From assembly GCF_018812025.1 (NCBI RefSeq), contig NC_063045.1:59634383-59698382 (forward strand): a stretch of 64,000 nt of DNA. The letters are read 5' to 3'. The stretch's first letter is position 1, and each line of letters opens with the position of its first letter. Below, piece after piece: positions 29,813 to 42,338 of this stretch. The stretch comes from Megalobrama amblycephala (taxonomy: Eukaryota > Chordata > Actinopteri > Cypriniformes > Xenocyprididae). The notes beneath the pieces were generated by a model. It worked only from the letters and a program-made list of their open reading frames with translations. It was not told where the DNA came from and searched no databases. The translations under genes and the position numbers were made by a program.

Positions 29813-32800
29813 TTAATCTGTCTTCCACACCTTATTGAGAACTTTAACCACTTCCTCGTAGATTATGAACACTATAGCCACGTCCAAACACACACGACCT
29901 AATCTGGGGATGGTGCCTTTGTAAAATCTAGAGAATGGACAGAAATTAAGAGTGAATCACACAAAACCTTTCTTGTCATTCTGCAATACAGTCATTAGAA
30001 TTTGGTAGGAATATGTGCATGGAAAATATAATTTAATGCATAATTTCAGATGTTTTAATGAGATTCATCCACAAATACCTCTATAAGGCACTTTGATTTA
30101 GTATCAAGTTTACTTACGCAGCTGGTCCTTCGTGTTTCATGATTTTGATGGCGCAGTCAACTGTGCTCTTGTATTTATGAGCTTCTAATCCCTGTAAACA
30201 TCATTGAAACAATATTGAAATATCCTATTCATGTTTTTTTTTTTGTGGTTGATATTAGGGGTGTAACGATATTCAAACCGAAACGAAAAACTGCGAAACT
30301 GCCCAGTCCTGGCCCATTGGATCTACACAACGAATATAGCAGCCTAACCACCAATAATCGCAATAATCGTTACTTTCGATAAGAGACGACGTGTCATTTT
30401 TCAAATTCTGTCAATTTTATCATAAAATTCAAACAAAAAATGCCGTTTTGATGCTTTTTGATGTGGCGTGACAGATCACTGTACAGGCACCTCATTCCAA
30501 GCGGAAGCAGAATAAACATGAATGAACATCTGAAGGTACGTAGAAAGATACAGTACAACTTAAACATATAATATCTCGTGTAATTGCTCAATCAGTGTTT
30601 CAACGGTGGAAAGACATCAATAAAACAGCTGGTAAACACTGTGTCATGTAGCGTTTACCTCAGGCGAGTCCACAGCTTGTTAGTTCGCCAGAGAAATTAA
30701 CTCTTTCGCTAAATATATGCATTATATTAGCCTATATATTCATTATATTTTACTCAACTTGTTAGTGATGTCTTGATTATTTAATGTGTTTCAATAAATC
30801 TGTCATGAAAATGACAGCCACTGTGTAAATGATTATATTTCAACAACGAATTGCAGTAAAAACATACTTTTATAATTAGATTTAGAAGTTAATGCAAAAA
30901 CTGCCTTATGTGCAGTTTACAGGTTTGCATAAAATGTGTTATTTGATTATTGATTATTATACTGTATCTAAAAATAAAGCAACTGAATTTAGGCTAATAG
31001 ACTGGGCTCTGAACCTTTAATATTATAGTAATGTGCAAGTAAGTGCTTCCTATTTCGTTTACAGCATTAGCAGAGGACATTTTTATATCCAAACTTTTAA
31101 TTATAGTTGAATTTTAAGACAGAGACACAATTTGTTCAATAAACAACTCTTTAATGTTTTTAAAAAAGCAATTTTTTTCACTTGCTGTACCGAACTGAAC
31201 CATGGTACATACCGAACTGTCAGTTTTGTGTACCGTTACACCCCTACTTGACAAATATATATATTTTTTTTTTACACACCTGCATTCTAGTTTTGATCAC
31301 ATCCAATGGTGTATTTCCAAACACGCTTGCGGCTCCAGCAATGGCTCCAAACATTCCGGTTATGAAGGGGTTAATAGTCTTATTGGGGTTATCGCCTAGT
31401 TTTAGAGAGAACACAGTTTCATTTCAGCCATGTTGTTTGATTAGCACACACAGTGATATATACATATATATATAATATCGTGGTTCATACCTTTGTACCA
31501 GTTTCTCAGGGCGGTCATTACGTAGAATCGGATGGCCTGGTTTGAGCCCTGCTTCAGTACTGTTGCGGTCAATCCCTGATATGTTCCTTTGAGTCCTGTT
31601 ACATTAGAAAAGAGGTTCACAGATAAGCTCAATTTAAAACATTTACAAAGCAGAATTATTAAAAGAGTCCTAACAAATAAAAGAGGGTCATTTCAACTAC
31701 AATGACTGGTTTGTATTGAAATTAGCTTCCTTGTGGTTCAAATAATCGATTGGATCAGAGGCTGATTAGAGTGTGACGGTCACATGGATTGTTGTGTCAC
31801 ATGATGTTCGTGCGAGGTCATATGAGACTGAATTTATTATATGCAAATCTGATTTTATATGTAAATCTAAAAACAACCTTTGAACAAACCAGGTTTGTTT
31901 CATACAAGGATTTGAGACATCAAAAATTTTGTGCCAGTGTTGCTATCATTAACTAAAACTATAATTAATCATTATAGTAGAAATAAACTAAAATATAATA
32001 CTAGATGAAAAACTAATTTACTAAACACTAATTACTAAAAAAAATTTATTAAATTAAAAAGGAAACAGAAAATATAACAAATAAATGCTCATCCAAAATA
32101 TTAAAGGCAGGGTAGGTAAGAAATTTTGTTCCAAATTTGTTTAAACTTTCTATATATATACATGCATAATTAAAATGTAAGAACTCTGATAAAAAGAGTA
32201 TAAAAATCGAGTGACTCTAGACCGTTTAATCTGTATTAAACAGCTCATTATTTCCATCCGGGACGAAACATAGGATTGGCTTAGGCGGCTGTCACTCTCT
32301 CGCAACCATGGCAACCACCCTTTTGCCACACATGACCTGCCCACTTGCGCGCGCACGTTTGATTTGGGGAATTCAAGAGGCACGGATCCTAGGAATACCA
32401 AAACAATGGCAGAGAAACAGCAAGCAAAATTCACAGTACCGGCCTATGCAGTTAGTGAAGGCAAACCAGGCAAAAAAAGGAAGACAGTAACAGTACAAGA
32501 AAAGGCAATGAACAAAAGTCTTTGGATAAACAAAGAAATAAAACGCGAGTTAATATCGGCGTGGCTCTCCAGCGATGGCGAGAACTGAGGGAACTCAAGG
32601 GGCTGAAAAGTGACTCCTTGATGGCTTTATTTCTGCTGGACAGGTAAATCTTTCTTTTTGTATTTTGATCATACATATTTTTTGTTTATTTGTTCATGAA
32701 GCATGTGTCATTAGCACACGTAGCTGCGTAATATAGCTAACATAACATTACTTAGCGAGCCGTAGTAGAGACGATAAATAATCTATAGGCCTAGCTCAAG

Positions 32801-34751
32801 ATGATAGCTATAGTGTTGAATTGTGCATAATTTTGCTTTAGATAACTAAATACATGTTTAACAGATAGTAGGCCTAACGTTACTCCGCATCTAGGAACTT
32901 TTCTTAGAACTATATTTACCCTCTGTCTAACTCTTTTACCATGTTCACCTGTAAGTTTACCTGCACGTTTTTTTTCGCCTTTGTTTTGTTTTTATATTCT
33001 CTACCTATGTTTACTGATGTCTTTATCTTGTATCTGTGTGTGTCGTACACACTTTGTTGTATGTGTGTGTTATTATTTTGTGTCTGCAATGCAGTTGTGA
33101 GTTGATATTTGAGTGTATGTTACTCTGTTGATCTGTAGAACAACGTATATGTTATGAATCTTACACGAAATTCATCTTCATCACAGTGTAAATGATGGTA
33201 ATGGAAAAACGTGTATCATGCAACCTGTTTTTAGCTTTGCCTTATAGATAACTAACTCGTTAGCGAATTAAATTATGTTTATCTCATAATTATAAAGTTA
33301 TTTTTATTACATGTGATTCTGACATGATGTCACTACATGCATTGTGCTCCTTCCTCTCCGCTCGTCTCAGGTAAATAATGCGTCTTCCAGCTCAGTGGTC
33401 GGAGTCGCACGTTCATGAGTTTTGGGGGCGTGGCTTTGGAAGGAGCCCAGAAGGGAGGGGGTGGAGTGAATGGAAATAATGAGCTGTCTTTAAAACAGTC
33501 GTGAGAGGTCTACAGACACTCGATTTTTATACTTTCTTTTTCAGAGTACTTACATTTTAAATATGTATTGATATATAAATAATGTTTAAACAAATTTTGA
33601 AAAAAAAGTTTTTTATACATTTTTTACCTACCCTGCCTTTAATAAACACTATAAAAGTGTATAAATAATACTAAAATAAAAAACTGTGTGCTTTAGAAAA
33701 TATTTTTGTAAAACCTTTCTGGGGTGGTTTTATAATAAACACGACTGTAATAAAATATATACACTATAACAACAAGAATAAAATTAGAAAGCAGCCAAAA
33801 AAGGTGTGCATATAAAGTAAATGTATGAAAATGATTCTCTAGAAAAGCAGTTCTGCTATATAACACTTTTCAGATGTATTTGTTGTAAGTGTGTTTGGTC
33901 TCCAGGAGGTGGCGCTGCAGGCTAAACCACATGTACCTTGTGTTCTGATTATTTCTCTCACACCGTGGAAAAAACCTCTGTACTTTGGGTTCGCTGAGGA
34001 CTGATCATGGATGAATTTGACCTGAAATTGAAAAAAATATATATATTTTTTTTAATAAAACTGAATGAGTGTTGATTCTAGAAATCACTTCACACTGGTT
34101 ATATTTACGCATTTGAGATATGAATGCATTAAAAGCTGCAATAAAAGCTGTATGCCTCCTTAATGTATATTCTTGTCAGACAGTCTGCTTACATAACAGG
34201 TAATGCATGAGTAAACTGTGATCCTTCACATTTGTATAAGTGTGGAATATCTTATACTGCGTCTAGACTGCGAGTGAGCAATGCAATGTGACTAGAATTA
34301 AATGTCACATGGCTCACTCTCTGTGTAATAACTAGGCCCCTAACTATGCATGCTAAAAAGCATCAGCATATATCATCTCGCACACCTTCACAGTCTCCAT
34401 CGGACACACCACGACTACAGCCTCCGCGACTCCTGCGCCCAGACCGCAGAGTAACCCCCGCGTGCTGTCCAACTTCCCAGATTCATCCCTCATCTTATTA
34501 CTGAGGAATTCAAACATCCCAAACCTGCAGAGAAACAGACACATGACAGCATGAACACAAGCACGCTTCCTGTTTAAAATGAAAAGAAAAAAGCATCCTT
34601 CTCATTTACTTTGCAGAATTTTGCTTTATGGGCACAATAAGGGAAATAAATAAATAAATATTACACAAATATACATATAAATTCATACATGTACATCTAT
34701 ATATACATGTGAGTATATATTTATTAATATTTATAGTTATGTATGCACTCA

Positions 34752-34792
<41 letters not shown>

Positions 34793-34860
34793 AACACACA
34801 CATAGTCTTATTTAAGTATATACAGTATACACATAACTATAAATATTAATAAATATAAAA

Positions 34861-34903
<43 letters not shown>

Positions 34904-35097
34904 TGTATGTATGTATGTATGTACATACACACACACACACAGTGTTATTTTAGTAACATTGAGATACAGGTTTTATTCATATTTGTAGTCAGATTTTTAT
35001 AGTTTCTGTATTCATCTTAATTTTAAAGTTTTATTTTATATGTTTTATAAAGGTTTATTTATTGTATTTTTGTGTTTTTATCATTTTCACTAGTTTG

Positions 35098-35154
<57 letters not shown>

Positions 35155-36503
35155 TATTTTGAGATTTTCTTTTTCAGTTTAACGTGTTAAAAATATTTAC
35201 CGTAATTTTTATTAATGAATAAATGCAACAACTGTGATAATAAATACTATAAAAGTGTATAAATAATACTCAAATAGTACTGTTTCATGCTAGCATAATT
35301 TTTAAAATAATTAATTAAACTGTGTGCTTTACAAAATCATTTTGTAAAACTTTTCTAGGGTATTTTCATAATAAAAATTGTCAACATAAAATGTAGAAAG
35401 CAGCCAAACAGGCGTCCATATAAAGTAAATTTATCAAATATTACACACACACACATATATACTAATATATATATATAATGTTTTTTTCCGTCATCCTTTG
35501 GTTAGCGTTACATTATATGATCACGCTCTTATTCATGCAAATGCTTTTAAACCATTCAAGCCTGACAAGACATGATGTGTCATGATGGCTGGTTATATTT
35601 AGCCGATGAAATAGAGCAGAGCAAAACTGGAAATTGTTTAAATGGTCAGCTCTTGGCCAGAATAAGCTGCAATGAGCGTCAGACTTCACACTGAGAGCCA
35701 AAGGTCTGGCTGTGCAAGGCTTATCCCAGCGGGGCAGGAAGCGCTTACCTCACCGCAGCTTTGGGAATGGAGCCATAGAGCAGAGAGCTCAGACCCCTGT
35801 ACAGCCCCTTCACCCCATGACCACGCACCGTCTGCTGCACACAGTCAACTGAGCAACACAAACACAGAGAACTACATCAATTAAATGTTATTAAGAGCAT
35901 TTTTGCATTAGAATCGGAGCCCGGGACATTTAAAATGCTAATGTTTTGGAGACGTGGGTGGGTATGAATTATTAAAACATTCATTTCCTTTTCAGATTGT
36001 TCTAGCGCTGGTCCCCTGCAGCTGAGTAAATCATTCATCGGTTCAAAGGAGAACATGACCAGACTGTGAAAACGTGACCCTGCCGGCTGCAAGCGTGTTA
36101 TTGGCTAACAAATGAACCCGGTTGAACAATCAGTGCTGATAAACTTGTTGTGAAAAGGGGCCACAAAGTCCAGAGGCTGATAAACCCAAACCCACATCAG
36201 TGACTGTACTCTGACCCTTCAAACCTGAGTGGACTCTGTCTCTGCTGATGCATCATGTGTTTTTATGCACAATGGTTAAATGAAAGTGTTTGAAAAGCTC
36301 TCAGGGCAAAGCAGATGCAATTATCATGGAAACAATTGTTGAGTGTTTACTTCACATGAAGCAATTAGAAGTGGAAAGTGTGAGTAAATACACACCGATG
36401 CCTTTGTACCGAGGCGGGTTCGCCTTCTCATCTAACTGGAGTTGAGTTTTCACATACTCTGTAGGAAACGTGATGCAGATTTCAATTCCTCCGGCAATCC
36501 CTC
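29813..36503 (-). CDS. slc25a1: mitochondrial citrate (tricarboxylate) carrier, exons 2-9
   Basis: Eight exons on the minus strand join in frame: 36396-36503, 35749-35848, 34386-34524, 33937-34021, 31491-31595, 31280-31395, 30118-30191 and 29813-29927 (TAA). They give about 280 residues matching SLC25A1, which exchanges mitochondrial citrate for malate across the inner membrane to supply cytosolic acetyl units. The three carrier signature motifs are present: PTEYVKTQ (exon 2), PMETVK joined to VKF (exons 4-5) and [10 protein letters not shown] (exon 7). Other family segments are [29 protein letters not shown] and [20 protein letters not shown]. It ends NKVWKTD. The first coding exon (about 30 residues) was not found between 36504 and 41300; it may lie elsewhere, be lost in repeats or be missing from the assembly. 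Which fish paralogue this is cannot be told. Confidence 0.93.
30256..31246. mobile_element. hAT-like transposon in a slc25a1 intron
   Basis: The ends TAGGGGTGTAACGATA and the mirrored taccgttacacccCTA define 991 bp. Flanking octamers (gttgatat and cttgacaa) share only part of their bases, so the target duplication has decayed. No transposase is visible. It lies between exons 7 and 8 of the citrate carrier. Confidence 0.7.
32101..33642 (+). mobile_element. TTAA-target transposon carrying a coding fragment
   Basis: The element starts TTAAAGGCAGGGTAGG and ends CCTACCCTGCCTTTAA, with about 200 bp of related sequence inverted at the two ends. TTAA duplication is typical of piggyBac- and Kolobok-type elements. 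It lies between exons 5 and 6 of slc25a1 and includes the coding-like block at 32406-32644. No transposase core is seen. Confidence 0.8.
32406..32644 (+). pseudogene. exon-like coding fragment inside a TTAA transposon
   Basis: An open start reads [16 protein letters not shown]. After one frame shift near 32510, the overlapping frame reads [20 protein letters not shown], then [14 protein letters not shown], and stops at a GTAAAT splice-donor-like site. I recall the RVNIG, RWRELR and FLLDR pattern from N-terminal regions of uncharacterised fish proteins, but this is memory only. It may be a transposon-encoded N-terminal exon or a captured host exon. The frame shift means it is not expressed intact. 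Confidence 0.5.
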
Positions 36504-36702
36504 CTGCAAAACACAGACAATTTATTCGTATTGATATTAATAATATAAGCCACAAATATAACAGAAGGAAAATATTGCCATGTTTAAAGGCTATTGTGGT
36601 TAAAAAAGAGAAAGAAAAAAAGTACTATGCAAAGAACAAACAAGTTTACATGTATATTTATGGTCTCTACATGTGACTACTACATTTAAATTGCTAACTT
36701 AA

Positions 36703-37160
36703 TAGTAATAGTGACTAATAACTGCAATTTTATTTTTTATTCAAATAATTATATGCATACTACTTTTCAAAAATTTGCCATTGGTAAGATTTTTAAATGT
36801 ATGCTCACCAAGACTGCATCTAATTGATAAAAAAAAATTATTAAAAATAAAAAAACTGTTTTCTATTTTTAAATGTTCAAATGTAATTTATTCCTGTGAT
36901 CAAAGCTGAATTTTCAGCATCATTACTCCAGTCTTCAGTGTCACATGATCCTTCAGAAATCATTCTAATGTGCTGATTTGCTGCTCAAGAAACATTTATG
37001 ATTATTATCAATGTTGAAAACAGTTTGTATTTTTATGGAAACCGTGATACATATTAATTTTCATGATTCTTTGATGAACCGAAAGTTCTAAAGAACAGCA
37101 TTTATTTAAAAAAAGAATCTTTTGTAACATTATAAATGTCTCTTGATAAATTTAATGTGT
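36703..37160. repeat. widespread fish dispersed repeat
   Basis: It contains segments such as gctgaattttcagcatcatt, acatgatccttcagaaatca and tgctgatttgctgctcaaga, which I know as extremely frequent in cyprinid introns. No coding potential. The class is uncertain. Confidence 0.6.
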
Positions 37161-37304
37161 CCTTGAACGGTATTACAGAGTTTTTACAGCAATGATCACC
37201 TCTACGAATAATGAATGCCTTGAAAATCACAACGATCTGTCGCCACCTTAACTGTGTGTGTGGAGCACATCTGTAGCTCAGCAGGCGGCAGTAAAGGGGG
37301 TGTG

Positions 37305-37350
37305 TCTGTTTGTGATTGGCTCAGTGGATCCGCCCCCTATAGATGGGTGT
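37305..37350 (-). promoter_or_regulatory. possible promoter: GC box and CCAAT box
   Basis: On the minus strand a GC-box-like GGGGGCGG is followed by CCAAT about 20 bases later. This is the strand and side expected for an upstream promoter of slc25a1, but no matching first coding exon was found downstream of it, so the assignment is weak. Confidence 0.3.
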
Positions 37351-37699
37351 GACTGTGAAACAAACGTCCTGCTCTATAATCAGATCTCAACTTTGTTGAC
37401 ACATTTATGCTTTTTTTACTGCGCCATGTGTGCAGAAAAGCTTCAGGTGATCATTCAAATGGGTTTGATTCACCAAGCAGACGTTATTATACACTGTATA
37501 CATTCCAGAATAAAAAGGTATTGCACTTTCATAGCTCAGGAGAGTTATTTTTCATTTAAGTATTAACTTTATCTGAGGTGTTTCTACTAAAAATAAACAT
37601 TAATGAGTCAATAGTTGTCATACGGTTAGAGTAGAGAGTTGTGAAATGATCATGGATAGAAGTTCACAACATCTGATGAGAAACATGTCATATTGATAT

Positions 37700-38345
37700 C
37701 TCTTAAAGGGGTCCTTGATTATGATTTCACTTTTTTAACTTTAGTTAGTGGGTAATGTTGCTGTTTGAGCATAAACAACATCTGCAAAGTTACAACACTC
37801 AAAGGGATATTTTCTTTTACAGAATTCTCTGTTTAACAACAAACGGCTGGTAGGGACTACAACGAGTTTCTTCCCGGGTTGGTGACATCAGAACCCCAAA
37901 ATTTACATAAACCCGCCCCCAACAACACGCAACAAAAGGGGGTGTGGCTATGTTGGGCTGCTTTAGAGAAGAGGAAGAGTTGTTGTAGTAGAGTGTTGTT
38001 GACATGCCTCACAAACGAGGGTCAAGATTAACATGACGGCACATGAATCAACTCCACAGCAACTACATAAATTTATCCACTAACCATTCAGAAATGTCTA
38101 AAAGTTGTATCAGTGTATCTCCATCAGTGTCGACTCCGGTTTGAACAATGTAAGGCTGAACACTGTTACTAACAATCCTCATTTTGGCTGTGTGAGATTC
38201 TCCAGCTTTGTTGTTGTTGAGCTGTTAAAGCCCCGCCCTCTTCTAGAAAGGGGCGGGAGCAGCAGCTCATTTGCATTTAAAGGGACACACACAAAAAGAG
38301 CGTGTTTTTGCTCACACCCAAACAGAGGCAAATTTGACAAGCTAT
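37700..38345. repeat. transposon-derived repeat (AAAGGGGTCC end)
   Basis: It starts cttaaaggggtccttgatta and contains GC-rich blocks (cataaacccgcccccaacaa; gccccgccctcttctagaaa) typical of a TTAA-target fish repeat. The short open frames on both strands at 37817-38005 and 38105-38403 are not supported as genes. Confidence 0.5.
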
Positions 38346-38639
38346 AATAAATGATCCGTTTAGCACAACTGGAGACACTTCCTAGATTTCTTTGGAAACT
38401 CAAACTCAGAAATTGCTAGTAAATTTCACAAATAATTATAAAGAAACAGCAATAACAGACTGAATTAAGTGTGAAATTTTGAAGTAGAAAGACTGAAATA
38501 GTCTCCATTTTATCTCACAGCTGTCTAGAAGAAAGAAAATAGGTTTTAAAGATATTTCTTTTGATTTGTCTTTCCCCTGGGATGTACTGAAACGCATACT
38601 GTATCATCTAAATCGGCACTGAACTAAACTGATCTGTAC

Positions 38640-39131
38640 GGAAGAGGATTAGGGCCAAGCAATAATAAAAAAATAAAACCATCTCGAGATTAAAGTTGTT
38701 AAATTTCGAAAAAAAAACTTGTTAAATTTCAAGAAAAAAGTCAAGATAAAATGTTGAGAATAAACTCATTAAATTGCGAGAAAAAACTCATTAAATTTCG
38801 AGAAAAAAGTCGTTAAATTATGAGAACAAATTCGTAATTTAACGAATTTGTTCTTGTAATTTAACAACTTTTTTCTCATAATTTAATGACTTTATTCTCA
38901 ACATTTTATCTCAACTTTTTTCTCTAAATTTAACGACATTTTTCTCATAATTTAACGAATTTGTTCTCGTAATTTAACGACTTTTTTCTCATAATTTAAT
39001 GACTTTATTCTCAACATTTTATCTCGACTTTTTTCTTGAAATTTAACAAGTTCTTTCTCGAAATTTAACAACTTTAATCTCAAGATGGTTTTATTTTTTT
39101 ATTGTTGCTTGGCCCTAATCCTCTTCCGTAG
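38640..39131. mobile_element. foldback element A
   Basis: The ends are tacggaagaggattagggcc and its exact mirror ggccctaatcctcttccgta. The interior is made of short alternating units such as gagaataaa, attaaatta, gagaaaaaa and their complements, so the whole folds on itself. A second, shorter copy lies at 39536-39915. Confidence 0.85.
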
Positions 39132-39530
39132 ATCTGAATAATGACACTATTGTATTTTATAGAGCTGGTGTACAGCAGAATTTGTCTTGTATTTGATTAA
39201 ATTTGCATAATTCATCATTATTTTCCTATATAAAGTGCTATAAATAAAGGTGACTTGGCTTGACGAAATACATTATATATCCTGTAAAATGCAATGAATG
39301 ATAATGTTAAAATAGTCAGCTAATTAAAATGCTATCCTCCTTTTCAAGACACTTCATAAAAATAAAGTGTTGTTGTCTCATTAACCAGCCACACAAACAT
39401 GATCACATACCACTGTAATGAGTGCTAGAGTTTCATGTTTGAAATTCATCTAAATGATTTCTGATGTTTCCCCAGTGCTGCATAAACTACAGTTTCTCTG
39501 AATTGTTTCTGTAAATTGTCTCCTTTCATT

Positions 39531-39531
39531 N
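39531..39531. other. single N, possible assembly gap
   Basis: The only ambiguous base in the window lies five bases before the second foldback element. A palindrome next to a gap suggests that the assembly may be unreliable here; the apparent pair of foldback copies should be treated with care. Confidence 0.9.
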
Positions 39532-39535
39532 AATG

Positions 39536-39915
39536 TACGGAAGAGGATTAGGGCCAAGCAATAATAAAAAAATAAACCATCTCGAGATTAAAGTTTAAAT
39601 TTCGAGAAAAATGTCGAGATAAAATGTTGAGAATAAACTCATTAAATTATGAGAAAAAACTCATTAAATTACGAGAACAAATTCGTTAAATTACGAATTT
39701 GTTCTCCTAATTTAACTACTTTTTTCTCATAATTTAATGAGTTTATTCTCAACATTTTATCTCGACTTTTTATCTCGAAATTTAACGACATTTTTCTCAT
39801 AATTTAACGAATTTGTTCTTATAATTTAACGACTTTTTTCTCGAAATTTAACAACTTTAATCTTGAGATGGTTTTATTTTTTTATTATTGCTTGGCCCTA
39901 ATCCTCTTCCGTAGC
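39536..39915. mobile_element. foldback element B
   Basis: Same ends and internal units as element A at 38640-39131, but about 110 bp shorter. From here to 41337 only AT-rich sequence with short repeats is seen. Confidence 0.85.
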
Positions 39916-42277
39916 AATGTATATCCACTCTCAAAAAAATATATATTTGATATATTTACAGTAGGAAATTTACTAAATATCTTCATGGAACATGGTCTTT
40001 ACTTAATAACCTAATGATTTTTGGCATAAAAGAAAAGTCGATAATTTTGACTCATACAAAGTATTGTTGGCTATTGCTACAAATATACCTGTACGACCTA
40101 TGACTGGTTTTGTGGTCCAGGGTCACATATAGAAGTACAATTTTTATCGGACTTTTTGATTCACAATGCCCTGTTTGGGCAACTTAATGTGCTGCACTAT
40201 GTTCTACCACTTTAATTGTTTTAATTGTTTTTCCACCACTTTTGTATTGTTTTGATATTCAAGAGATTATAAGCTAGATGCAGCTATTTTGTGTTCGCAT
40301 CGAATGTTCTTAGACTTTTATACATAATAAATGTGTTTATGAATAAAGATTGATCTGTTGAAAGCAGTTATTTTGAGTTAAATGCCAAATGTTCTCTTCC
40401 TATATCAAATTTGACATTGAAGGGGTGCATACAACATATTTGCCCACCGGCAACTCTAGCTGCCACACATTCAAATGCAATTTTTAAAAAAAACAAAAAC
40501 CTAGGGAAAATAAATGCAGAACATGTTCACATTGGACACTATTAACACGTCTATATGCATGAAACATTCAGAAAAATTTGGGCACAAATGGGTTAACAGC
40601 ATCAAAAATTGATGATAACCTGTGATCTTCATACATATGTCAACTCTGACAACTTTTAAACTCTTCAAATCTTGTAATTTTGTCAAAAAACAATTAAGCA
40701 ATTCACAAGCTGCTCTATAGAGAGATATACTGTCTGGAACCTAGTGGTTACACTGTAACATTTATTTTTTATTTTATTTTTTTTTTTTTTACAACTAATT
40801 GGTGCTAATCTGCTTTTCAAAAATTGGATTTTAAAGGCCTGGCCTCTGTTTTAACCTGAAATACTGCATTAATTGAAAAAAATATTTTAAAAAATATGTG
40901 CAAAAATATGTATTGTTTTCAATGGAAAAGATTGATAATAATTATAGCATGTGATTGATAATAATTGATAATAATTATTTGTGATTGATAATAATTATAG
41001 CATGTAAAATTCTCTCAAAATGCAAAATGAAAAAGGCAAAATATTGTTGAACAAAAAATATATGACATTGATTTTACTGAAGAAAAAAAAAGTGACATTT
41101 CAGGTGTATAAGGAACATGAGTGTGGTTCACAAATAAGAACCGCACAAGTTAAACATTTAAACTTATAAAAGCCTTTAAACTGCTTGAAATCAGTGAAGT
41201 TACAACTTGAAAAAAATGCATTAAATTGTATATTCCAAAAGCCAAAATAATGAAAGAGCCGCACATTTAAATTGTATATTTGCAGGAGCTTTTCTTCTCA
41301 AATCAAACATGTTTTGGTCACACAAGCAAGCGGGAAATCATCTGTTCTCCTGAAGATTGTCAGCCGGACTGAAATCTGGAGAAAGATTGGAAAAACATTT
41401 GTCACTGTAGCTCTGCTTTTCATTCTGACAGATCGTCTCCTCACACTTTAGCTTCTGCAAAGTAAGAAAGATTACATTTATAAAGGTTAAACGAGGATAT
41501 TTTAATGACATGGTTTGCATGATCGCTGAAACAGCATGTGACCAATTCCACATCACAAATTTGGGGATTTCCCAATAATATGGAAATATATATTCATCCA
41601 ACAGCTGATGAAGCCTCTTGAATGAGGAATAAGAGCGGTTCAGAGAAAGATCAGGACAAAGACATGTAAACATGAACTTACTTCATACGGACTACAGTAC
41701 AAACATGAATCCTCCCATCACACACAGAAGTACATGTGTGTTTCTGTAGGTCCTTAAAAAAAATTAAAAAAAAGTCATATACACAATTTAGTGTTAAATA
41801 TATACTGAAATGAGAAGGAAATAAAATTAAATATGAATAAATAATAAATTAAAATATTAATAAAAACTATAATAGCATACAAATAAAACTAAACACTGGT
41901 TATCTGGTGTTAATCAACCATCATAAAGGTTTAATCTGGTGTCTAAAGACTGACTGCAAGAATATTATCAAGCCATGTAATTTCTTTGAGGAACAGATCT
42001 CAACTCTTGATGTCGGCTCATTACATACAAACAAACCTGTTTTCATTGAACACTGCAATAAACTCTCTATGGATAACTGCACATTTCTATGGAAAAACAC
42101 TATGAAACTGCGGCCAGCGTTTATATTCTGGGTTCATCTGCTCGCCTGTATATAGGCTAGTATGCATCATCAATAATGTGTATTTTGAATGTGAAATTTT
42201 AATATCATTGTTTTCCTACATTAGTAGCCTACTTGTTACAAACCTGCTAAAATCACTGGCAGCGGAAGAAAAGCCTA

Positions 42278-42338
42278 GTTTTGGTCATATATCACACTCT
42301 TATATGGTCTTATAAGAGTGTGATATATGGTGAAAACT
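42278..42338. repeat. perfect 19-bp-stem hairpin
   Basis: The arm catatatcacactcttata (42286-42304) pairs exactly with 42311-42329 across a 6-base loop (tggtct). Flanking GTTTT and AAAAC add a further short stem after a bulge. It lies in the intron just downstream of the alpha3 exon of the pseudogene. It could be a tiny palindromic repeat or a structured RNA; nothing else supports an RNA gene. Confidence 0.6.
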
